Source: Rubrobacter sp.
GTDB lineage: Bacteria; Actinomycetota; Rubrobacteria; Rubrobacterales; Rubrobacteraceae
Assembly: GCA_020253895.1 (NCBI GenBank)
Contig: JADDKG010000060.1
Span: forward strand, 1-6,130
Direction of reading: 5' to 3'
DNA length: 6,130 bases
A program made the position numbers and the translations under genes. This document shows positions 1 through 5,015 of this stretch, one piece after another; the first letter of the stretch is position 1; every line of letters begins with the position of its first letter. Under the pieces are notes generated by a model, which was not told the DNA's origin, ran no database searches, and saw only the letters and a program-made list of their open reading frames with translations.

Positions 1-285
1 CTCGGGTTTATCGCCCAGTCGGCGCTCAAGATCTCCGAAGCCTACTCCTACTTCGACGCCGAGATTCGCTACGACACGCCGGGCGTGCGGGTCGCCGACC
101 CGAAGGCCTGCCAGTGCGGGGAGGTCCTAAAAGGCGTCCTCAAGCCGCACCAGTGCCGGGTCTTCGGGACGGCGTGCACCCCGGAGCACCCGCTGGGGGC
201 GCTGATGGTCTCCTCCGAAGGGGCCTGCGCCGCCTACTACAACTTCGGCCGGAAGACCGAGGAGCGGGTGGGAGCGCGGCGGTGA
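1..285 (+). CDS. hypD: Hydrogenase maturation factor HypD, C-terminal part (5' truncated by window edge)
   Basis: The open frame enters from the left edge and gives 94 residues of the HypD C-terminus. HypD is the iron-sulfur scaffold that, with HypC, holds the Fe(CN)2CO unit while the [NiFe]-hydrogenase active site is built in the cytoplasm. The family-typical cysteine-rich end is plain: CQCGEVLKG (visible residues 37-45), HQC (50-52), FGTACTPEHPLG (55-66) and MVSSEGACAAYYNFGR (69-84). The five cysteines (37, 39, 52, 59, 76) include those that bind the [4Fe-4S] cluster in known HypD proteins. The N-terminal part with the catalytic cysteines lies outside the window. The stop TGA overlaps the GTG start of hypE, so the two are probably translationally coupled. 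The product call is very secure. Confidence 0.97.
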   Translation, partial: LGFIAQSALKISEAYSYFDAEIRYDTPGVRVADPKACQCGEVLKGVLKPHQCRVFGTACTPEHPLGALMVSSEGACAAYYNFGRKTEERVGARR

Positions 286-1328
286 GCGGCCAGCGCACCC
301 GGCCCCGCCTCCGCTTCGACGCCCCGCGGATAGACATGAGCCACGGGGCTGGCGGCAAGGCCACCCACAAGCTCATCGAAGGACTTCTGTTGCCCGCTCT
401 CGAGAACCCGTCCCTCGCCCCACTCTCCGACGCGGCGATCATTCCGTTCGGGGACGCCCGGCTCGCCCTCACCACCGACTCTTTCGTGGTGCGCCCGCTG
501 GTCTTCCCCGGCGGGTCCATCGGGGAGCTGGCGGTCAACGGGACGGTCAACGACCTCGCCGTCTCGGGGGCCACGCCGCTCGCGCTCTCGGCGGCGCTCA
601 TCGTGGAGGAGGGGCTGCAGACGGAGGTGCTCCGGCACGAGGTCGAGGCGATGGCGGCCGCCGCCGGACGGGCGGGGGTGGCGATAGCCGCCGGGGACAC
701 CAAGGTCGTCGAGCGGGGCAAGGCCGACGGGATGTACATAACCACCACGGGGGTGGGCGTGGCCGACCCGGAACTGGAGCTGTCAGCGGCCTCCGTACGG
801 CCGGGAGATAAGATCCTCTGCTCCGGGACTCTGGGCGACCACGGGACGGCCATCCTCATCGCCCGCGGCGACCTGGAGCTGGAGGCGGACATCCTCTCGG
901 ACACCCGGCCCTTGACCCCGCTCGTCGAGGCGCTGAAAAGCGCCACCGGCCCCGCGCTGCGCTTCATGCGCGACCCCACGCGCGGAGGCGTTGGGACCGT
1001 CCTCAACGAGCTCGCCCGCGACTGCGGGCTTGGCGTCGTACTCTGGGAAGACAATCTACCCATCCGGGAAGTCGTGCATGGGGCGTGCGAGATCTTGGGC
1101 ATAGACCCCCTCTACGTCGCCAACGAGGGAAAGCTGCTCGCCGTGGTAGGCTCCGAGGCTGCCGACGGCGCCTTAGAGGCCCTGCGGTCTGTCGAGGGCG
1201 GGGAGGAGGCGGAGATAATAGGCGAGATCCGGGAAGAGCCCGCCCGCATGGTCGTCATGCACACGGGTTTTGGCGGCACCCGCATGATAGACATGCTCGT
1301 CGGCGACCCGCTACCAAGGATATGTTGA
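282..1328 (+). CDS. hypE: Hydrogenase maturation protein HypE (carbamoyl dehydratase)
   Basis: HypE, 348 residues, takes a carbamoyl group from HypF onto its last cysteine and dehydrates it with ATP to a thiocyanate, the source of the CN ligands of the [NiFe] site. Family motifs occur in order: MSHGAGGKATHKLI (residues 19-32), TTDSFVV (64-70), a GTVNDLAVSGA stretch (87-97) of the PurM/AIR-synthase fold, SGTLGDHG (181-188), MRDPTRGGVGT (229-239), and the diagnostic C-terminal PRIC with Cys348 as the final residue. The open frame extends upstream to an ATG at 114, but that part is antithetical to the family and lies inside hypD. I chose GTG 282: it makes a GTGA overlap with the hypD stop, has GGGAG at 270-274 with seven bases of spacing, and gives the usual family length. 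All key residues are present, so the protein should be functional. Confidence 0.96.
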   Translation: MSGQRTRPRLRFDAPRIDMSHGAGGKATHKLIEGLLLPALENPSLAPLSDAAIIPFGDARLALTTDSFVVRPLVFPGGSIGELAVNGTVNDLAVSGATPLALSAALIVEEGLQTEVLRHEVEAMAAAAGRAGVAIAAGDTKVVERGKADGMYITTTGVGVADPELELSAASVRPGDKILCSGTLGDHGTAILIARGDLELEADILSDTRPLTPLVEALKSATGPALRFMRDPTRGGVGTVLNELARDCGLGVVLWEDNLPIREVVHGACEILGIDPLYVANEGKLLAVVGSEAADGALEALRSVEGGEEAEIIGEIREEPARMVVMHTGFGGTRMIDMLVGDPLPRIC

Positions 1329-1341
1329 GGGGTGAGATCTC

Positions 1342-1833
1342 GTGAAGGAGACTTCAGACCAGGCCCTCGGTGCGGGTGTATTCGTCCCTGCCGGAAGTGA
1401 TCGCTACGGGGCTCCTCGCAGGGTGCTCGGCGGTATGTCCATCACCTGCAAGGTCCCGGCCTCGGATACCGACGATAATGTGTTAATAATAGAGAATATT
1501 AATACTTTCAGAAGCGGCCCGCCGCGAGCTAACCGCTCACAGGAGGAGTGGTTCTACGTTATCGAGGGCACTTACATCGTCGAAATTGGCGGCGAGCGGT
1601 ACGAGCTGGGGCCGGGAGACTCTATCCTCGCGCCGCGGAAGGTGCCTCACGTCTGGGCTCACGTCGGAGAAGGGACGGGGCGTCTGCTCATCGCCTTCCG
1701 TCCCGCCGGTGCGATGGAAAGGTTCTTCGACGAGTTGGCGAAGGTGGGTGAGAGCCCGGATCTCAAGGAACTCAAAGAGCTATTCGGTTCGCACGGGATG
1801 GAGGTGACCGGACCACCTTTGGCGGTCGAATGA
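1342..1833 (+). CDS. Small single-domain cupin protein, function unknown
   Basis: A 163-residue single cupin barrel. The core is EEWFYVIEGTYIVEIGGERYELGPGD (residues 68-93), followed by the second cupin motif around PRKVPHVWAH (98-107). The C-terminal tail, AGAMERFFDELAKV (122-135), resembles that of cupins often annotated as quercetin-dioxygenase-like, but no substrate can be assigned. The first cupin motif normally carries HxH; here residues 60-67 read PPRANRSQ, so those metal-binding histidines are missing. His103 and His107 in the second motif remain. The GTG start lies 13 bases after the hypE stop, and GAGGGGTGA (1327-1335) provides the ribosome binding site. Codons 46-57 are strikingly AT-rich (TTA, ATA, ATA, AAT, ATT, AAT), unlike the neighbours, which suggests a different origin. 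It may be co-transcribed with hypDE, but a role in hydrogenase maturation is not shown. Confidence 0.85.
   Translation: MKETSDQALGAGVFVPAGSDRYGAPRRVLGGMSITCKVPASDTDDNVLIIENINTFRSGPPRANRSQEEWFYVIEGTYIVEIGGERYELGPGDSILAPRKVPHVWAHVGEGTGRLLIAFRPAGAMERFFDELAKVGESPDLKELKELFGSHGMEVTGPPLAVE
1435..1512 (+). other. AT-rich, rare-codon island inside the cupin gene
   Basis: The bases around 1471-1512 are mostly A and T in an otherwise GC-rich window. Within the frame the codons from 1480 read GTG TTA ATA ATA GAG AAT ATT AAT. TTA and ATA are among the rarest codons in high-GC actinobacteria. A short inverted repeat, TTAATA (1483-1488) and TATTAA (1497-1502), lies within it. Nothing shows that it acts as a promoter; the simplest reading is foreign or relaxed codon use. 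Confidence 0.6.
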
Positions 1834-1849
1834 GCTGTGGGGCGAGTCT

Positions 1850-1906
1850 TTCGATTCTGGCGGTGTCGGCATGCTCGTCGGTGATACGCTTGCCAGGGGC
1901 TGCTGA
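1850..1906 (+). pseudogene. Decayed copy of the hypE 3' end
   Basis: In the gap after the cupin gene one frame reads FDSGGVG, then MLVGDTLARGC, then a stop (TGA 1904-1906). The intact hypE ends in GFGGTRMID, then MLVGDPLPRIC, then a stop. Over the last 36 bases (1293-1328 against 1871-1906) 26 are identical, the frame and stop align without gaps, and 8 of 11 residues match, including the final Cys. Further upstream a GG-containing segment also lines up if about three codons are missing. There is no start codon with a ribosome binding site and the essential PRIC has become ARGC, so this is a remnant, not a gene. It suggests a duplication or recombination that placed the cupin between two hypE ends. 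Confidence 0.6.
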
Positions 1907-1955
1907 TGCCGCTGGCTTCCGGGCAGGTGGGCCAGATGACGGGAGGTCTTGAGCG

Positions 1956-3143
1956 ATGCAGCAGGTAGATGCCGCAAGCCTCGCCGCGCACGCCCGCGAG
2001 GCGCTGCTCCGGCGCAACGGCATCTTCGAGGGATTTTTCCGGAGGGAGGCTCCCCGGTTGGCAGAAGCCTGCCACGAGATGTCGAAGCGGTTTCTCGCCG
2101 GCGGGCGGCTGCTCGCCTTCGGGAACGGGTCGGCGGCGACCGACGCCCAGCACGTCTCGGTCGAGTTCGTACACCCGGTGATCGTGGGCAAGCGGGCCCT
2201 TCCGGCGCTGGACCTCGGCCCGGAGTTCGAAGCGCGGTTGTCGGTTGTCCTGCAGGAGCACGACATGGTGATGGGCTTCGCCTTCCCCGGGAGGGATGCG
2301 GCTGTGGAGCGGGCGCTGGCGGTAGCCAGGGAGCGGGGCGCGCTCACCTTCGCGCTGGCGGGGGAGGAGGGAGATTACTCCTTCGATCTCCCCGACGATG
2401 ACCCGTTCGTGTGCCAGGAGGTCTTCGAGCACCTCTACCACGTGCTGTGGGAGACGGTGCACGTGTACTTCGAGCACCGGGAGCAGGGCCACGACGTCGG
2501 GGCGTCGTCTTTCCTATACCCGATGCTCGGGCGGGAGCAGCAGCGGATGGAGAAGGTCGTGGAGGAGGTCCAGGGCTCCATGCTCCAGAAGCTGGAGGAG
2601 GTCAACCAGATGCGGGCGGTCGCCGCGGAGACCGAGGCCGGAGCTGTGGCGGAGGTCGCCGCGGCCATCGCCGGGAGGCTGGAGCGGGGCGGCAGGATCC
2701 TCACCTTCGGCAACGGCGGTTCGGCCACCGACGCCAACGATCTGGTCGCAGACTGTCTGACCCCTCCGGAGGGCCTGAGACCCATCCGGGCCATCTCGCT
2801 CTCCGCCGAGAGCGCAAACATCACCGCCATCGCCAACGACATCGGCCGGGAGGCGGTCTTCGCCCGCCAGCTCATCGCCCACGCCCGGCCGGAGGACGTG
2901 GCGGTGGGCATCTCCACCAGCGGTGGCTCGCCGAACATCCTCTCCGCGCTGGACGAGGCGCGAAAGCGCGGCCTCCTCACCGTGGGTATCGTCGGCTACG
3001 ACGGGGGGAGGGTGGTGAGCGAGCGGCGGGCGGACCTCGCGGTGGTCGTCCGCTCGGACTACATCCCGCGCATCCAGGAGGTCCAGGCCTCCGTCTACCA
3101 CGTGCTGCGTGTGCTCGTGGACCGGCTGCTCCCCAGTCCTTGA
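1956..3143 (+). CDS. Tandem double SIS-domain protein, phosphoheptose isomerase (GmhA)-like
   Basis: 395 residues with two GmhA-like SIS domains, about residues 1-185 and 200-395, joined by a charged helical linker (about 186-225). Single-domain GmhA is roughly 190 residues and converts sedoheptulose 7-phosphate to D-glycero-D-manno-heptose 7-phosphate. Domain 1 has GNGSAATDAQHVSVE (56-70) and CQEVFEHLYH (153-162), keeping counterparts of E. coli GmhA His61, Glu65, Gln172 and His180 (here His66, Glu70, Gln154, His162). Its phosphate loop is lost: STSGNS becomes AFPGRD (109-114). Domain 2 has GNGGSATDAND (252-262), the intact phosphate loop STSGGS (320-325), and RIQEVQASVYH (372-382) with Gln374 and His382, but the His and Glu positions are Asp262 and Asp266. 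ATG 1956 has GGGAGGT at 1941-1947. The exact sugar phosphate is unknown; a role in heptose or ribose phosphate handling is inferred. It could also be a sugar-phosphate-binding protein without isomerase activity. Confidence 0.9.
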   Translation: MQQVDAASLAAHAREALLRRNGIFEGFFRREAPRLAEACHEMSKRFLAGGRLLAFGNGSAATDAQHVSVEFVHPVIVGKRALPALDLGPEFEARLSVVLQEHDMVMGFAFPGRDAAVERALAVARERGALTFALAGEEGDYSFDLPDDDPFVCQEVFEHLYHVLWETVHVYFEHREQGHDVGASSFLYPMLGREQQRMEKVVEEVQGSMLQKLEEVNQMRAVAAETEAGAVAEVAAAIAGRLERGGRILTFGNGGSATDANDLVADCLTPPEGLRPIRAISLSAESANITAIANDIGREAVFARQLIAHARPEDVAVGISTSGGSPNILSALDEARKRGLLTVGIVGYDGGRVVSERRADLAVVVRSDYIPRIQEVQASVYHVLRVLVDRLLPSP

Positions 3144-3152
3144 TCCCGGCGG

Positions 3153-3201
3153 CCTCCCGGGCGAAAATCTCCGGCTCTGGAGGTCCGTACGACCCGGGAG
3201 G
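3153..3201 (+). promoter_or_regulatory. Inverted repeat covering the ribosome binding site of the phosphatase gene
   Basis: CCTCCCGGG (3153-3161) and CCCGGGAGG (3193-3201) are perfect 9-base complements, with a possible extra G-U pair at 3152/3202. The right arm contains the GGAGG ribosome binding site (3197-3201) of the next gene. Inside the 31-base loop a smaller stem, CTCC (3169-3172) with GGAG (3179-3182), is possible. If it folds in RNA it would hide the ribosome binding site and lower translation. There is no T-run, so it does not look like a terminator. GC-rich DNA makes such repeats commoner by chance. Confidence 0.4.
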
Positions 3202-3206
3202 TGCGC

Positions 3207-3689
3207 TTGGTACGCGTCCTGTTCGTCTGCATGGGGAACATCTGCCGCTCCCCGATCGCCCAGGGGATCTTCGAGGCGCTGGTCCGGCGCGAGGGGCTGG
3301 AGGGGGAGATCCTCGTGGACTCAGCCGGTACCGGCTCCTGGCACGTAGGCGAGCCGCCGGACCCGCGGGCGCAGGAGGCGGCCCTGCGGCGCGGGGTGGA
3401 CATCGGCGGCCAGCGGGCGCGCCGGATCTCGCCGGAGGACTGCCACACCTTCGACTACATCCTCACTATGGACGATGAGAACTACTGGGCGGTCTCCTCG
3501 CTGTGCCCGGACGGGCGGGCGGAGGTCAGGCCGTTTCTGGACTTCGCGGACACCCCGGAGAAGGAGGTGCCCGACCCCTACTACGGGGGCCCGGAGGGCT
3601 TCGAACACGTCACCGGCCTCCTGGAGGAGGCGGCGGAGGGCTTGCTGGAGGAGATCCGGCGGAGACACCTCAAGAGCCATGCCCGATAG
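3207..3689 (+). CDS. Low-molecular-weight protein-tyrosine-phosphatase-family protein (possible ribulosamine-5-phosphatase)
   Basis: A 160-residue cytoplasmic phosphatase of the LMW-PTP family, of normal length. The P-loop CMGNICRS (residues 8-15) supplies the nucleophile Cys8 and the phosphate-binding Arg14, and PDPYYGG (122-128) supplies the general acid Asp123. VDSAGTGSWHVGEPPDPRA (37-55) is also typical. The family removes phosphate from phosphotyrosine; some members dephosphorylate protein-bound ribulosamine 5-phosphate. The next gene is a fructosamine/ribulosamine-kinase homologue overlapping by 11 bases, which favours the second role here. I prefer TTG 3207 because GGAGG (3197-3201) sits five bases upstream; a GTG at 3201 abuts that site and would add two residues. 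There are 63 bases between the SIS gene stop and this start. The family call is firm, the substrate is inferred. Confidence 0.92.
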   Translation: MVRVLFVCMGNICRSPIAQGIFEALVRREGLEGEILVDSAGTGSWHVGEPPDPRAQEAALRRGVDIGGQRARRISPEDCHTFDYILTMDDENYWAVSSLCPDGRAEVRPFLDFADTPEKEVPDPYYGGPEGFEHVTGLLEEAAEGLLEEIRRRHLKSHAR

Positions 3690-4542
3690 GCTCCTGGCGG
3701 AGGGTGTCGAGGCCTCTCTGGGGGAGCGCCTCGTCTCCGCCCGGCCGCTGGGCGGCGGTTGCATCGGCGAGGTCTACCGTCTGAAGCTGGCCGGCGGCAC
3801 CCCGCTGGTGGCCAAGGTGGATAGGGAGGGTACCTCCCACCTGGAGTGGGAGGCGTACATGCTACGCTACCTGCGCGAGAGGAGCAGCCTACCGGTGCCG
3901 GAGGTGCTGCACTGCTCGGAGAGGCTGTTGCTGATGGAGTTCGTGGAGGGGGAGAGCCGCTTCTCCCCGGCGGCCGAGCGCCACGCCGCCGAGCTGCTGG
4001 CGGAGCTCCACGGCATCGGGGCTGCGGCCTACGGGCACGAGCGGGACACGCTCATCGGCAGCCTGCCCCAGCCGAACCCCTGGACGGAGAGCTGGGTGGA
4101 GTTCTTCCGCGAGCACCGGCTGCTCTACGCGGCGCGGGTGGCCCACGAGGCGGGGCGCCTCCCGGCGGAGGTCCTGCGCAGGGTGGGCCGGCTCGCGGAA
4201 CTTCTCGAGGAGCTCATCGGAGAACCGCAGCCCCCGGGGCTCATCCACGGGGACGTGTGGAGCGCCAACGTGCTGGCCAAAGGAGACAGGATCTCGGCCT
4301 TCCTCGACCCGGCCATCTACCACGCCGACCCCGAGGTGGAGCTGGCGTTTATCTCCCTGTTCGACAGCTTCGGAGAGCCCTTCTTCGAGCGGTACGCGGA
4401 GGTCCGGGGGATAGGGGAGGGCTTCTTCGAGGTCCGGCGCGACCTCTACAACCTCTACCCGCTCCTGGTGCACGTGTATTTCTTCGGGGGAGGGTACCTC
4501 GGCGCCGTCCGGCGCGTCCTGGACCGGTTCGTGTCCCTCTAG
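3679..4542 (+). CDS. Fructosamine/ribulosamine 3-kinase-family protein
   Basis: 287 residues, the usual family length. These kinases phosphorylate the O3 of ketoamines on glycated proteins; the product is unstable and decays, freeing the lysine. Bacterial members often prefer ribulosamine or erythrulosamine. Visible motifs in this aminoglycoside-kinase-like fold are the glycine loop LGGGCIGEVYRL (24-35), the ATP lysine Lys46 in LVAKVD, IGSLPQPNPWTESWVEFFREHRL (126-148), which is characteristic of the fructosamine kinases, the catalytic HGDVWSANVL (190-199, Asp192), and the metal-binding LDPAIYHADPEVEL (209-222, Asp210). The ATG at 3679 lies within the phosphatase gene, an 11-base overlap, so translation is probably coupled. 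The longer upstream frame is just phosphatase sequence read out of frame. The stop shares a CTAG with the converging gene. The family is clear; the actual substrate (protein ribulosamine or a free small amine) is inferred. Confidence 0.93.
   Translation: MPDRLLAEGVEASLGERLVSARPLGGGCIGEVYRLKLAGGTPLVAKVDREGTSHLEWEAYMLRYLRERSSLPVPEVLHCSERLLLMEFVEGESRFSPAAERHAAELLAELHGIGAAAYGHERDTLIGSLPQPNPWTESWVEFFREHRLLYAARVAHEAGRLPAEVLRRVGRLAELLEELIGEPQPPGLIHGDVWSANVLAKGDRISAFLDPAIYHADPEVELAFISLFDSFGEPFFERYAEVRGIGEGFFEVRRDLYNLYPLLVHVYFFGGGYLGAVRRVLDRFVSL
4539..4542. other. Palindromic CTAG giving both converging genes their stop codon
   Basis: TAG at 4540-4542 on the plus strand ends the kinase gene, and TAG read from 4541 down to 4539 on the minus strand ends the DUF4126-like gene. 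The genes therefore overlap tail to tail by four bases with no intergenic space. A short stem, TGGCGC (4549-4554) with GCGCCA (4564-4569), lies just beyond the kinase stop but has no T-run, so it is only a weak terminator candidate. Confidence 0.85.
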
Positions 4543-5015
4543 CCGCGCTGGCGCAGGAACGCCGCGCCACAGGCGAGGACTGCGGCGTCCTCCGCGAGGG
4601 CCACCGGAAGGTCCGGGAGGCCCAGCCGCCCGGTGGCGTGGCCGCGCAGGCGGTAGCCCGCGTGGGCGCTTGCAGCGGCCACCGCAGCCCCGAGCAACGC
4701 CCCGGCCCAAGCCCGGCGCCCGGCCTCGCGAAAGAGGAGGCTCCCCGCCAGCGTCCCGGAGACCATCCTCCCGGCGAGCGCCGGGGGGCTGATGCGGTCC
4801 GGGACGAAGGGGAGCTTGTCCACAACCATCTCCCCGGCGAGGGCCGCGGCAAGCAGGGCTGCGGCGAGCGGGCTCCGGAGGGTCTGCAGCGGTGGGCTCT
4901 CCGGCAGCGAGAGGTCTCCCCGGGAGGCGGCCCGGGCCAGAAACGCCGGGGCGGAGGATGACCTGAGCCCGCTCGCCGCCGAGAGCAGTATGGTGCGTGC
5001 CAGGTAGCCGCTCAC
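4539..5015 (-). CDS. DUF4126-like small membrane protein
   Basis: 158 residues, alanine- and leucine-rich, with several probable membrane segments: about 46-67, 81-95, 103-120 and 136-154. The motif GEMVVDKLPFVPDRISPPALAGRMVSGTLAG (61-91) and the tail GYRLRGHATGRLGLPDLPVALAEDAAVL (120-147) are those of the DUF4126 family, whose function is unknown to me. The start is ambiguous. GTG 5015 makes a GTGA overlap with the dehydrogenase stop and has GGAG nine bases upstream; an in-frame GTG at 5030 would add five residues but has poor spacing from a ribosome binding site. I chose 5015. It is the second gene of a two-gene minus-strand unit, and nothing in its sequence ties it to the dehydrogenase chemistry. 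Confidence 0.82.
   Translation of the reverse strand: MSGYLARTILLSAASGLRSSSAPAFLARAASRGDLSLPESPPLQTLRSPLAAALLAAALAGEMVVDKLPFVPDRISPPALAGRMVSGTLAGSLLFREAGRRAWAGALLGAAVAAASAHAGYRLRGHATGRLGLPDLPVALAEDAAVLACGAAFLRQRG

Noticed and set aside
114..281. Upstream extension of hypE to ATG 114
   Set aside because: The added residues are Arg/Ala/Gly-rich, lie wholly inside hypD and have no HypE similarity; GTG 282 has a ribosome binding site and the coupled overlap.
140..1102. A 320-codon open frame on the minus strand opposite hypE
   Set aside because: Its product is Ser/Pro/Arg-rich with no recognisable domain, and it mirrors the GC-rich codon positions of hypE. Long antisense frames are expected in DNA this rich in GC.
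1912..1935. CTGGC/GCCAG inverted repeat before the SIS gene, considered as a terminator
   Set aside because: Only five base pairs with a 14-base loop and no T-run; expected by chance in this composition.
1659..2492. A 277-codon minus-strand open frame across the cupin end and the SIS gene
   Set aside because: No recognisable motifs, it runs opposite two well-supported genes, and it spans the gap without a sensible start.
3475..3678. Upstream extension of the kinase frame to 3475
   Set aside because: This part is the phosphatase gene read in another frame (Arg-rich, no motifs); the kinase family N-terminus fits ATG 3679.
3846..4961. A 371-codon plus-strand open frame over the kinase and DUF4126-like genes
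   Set aside because: Gly/Pro/Arg-rich shadow frame that crosses the converging stops and has no family resemblance.
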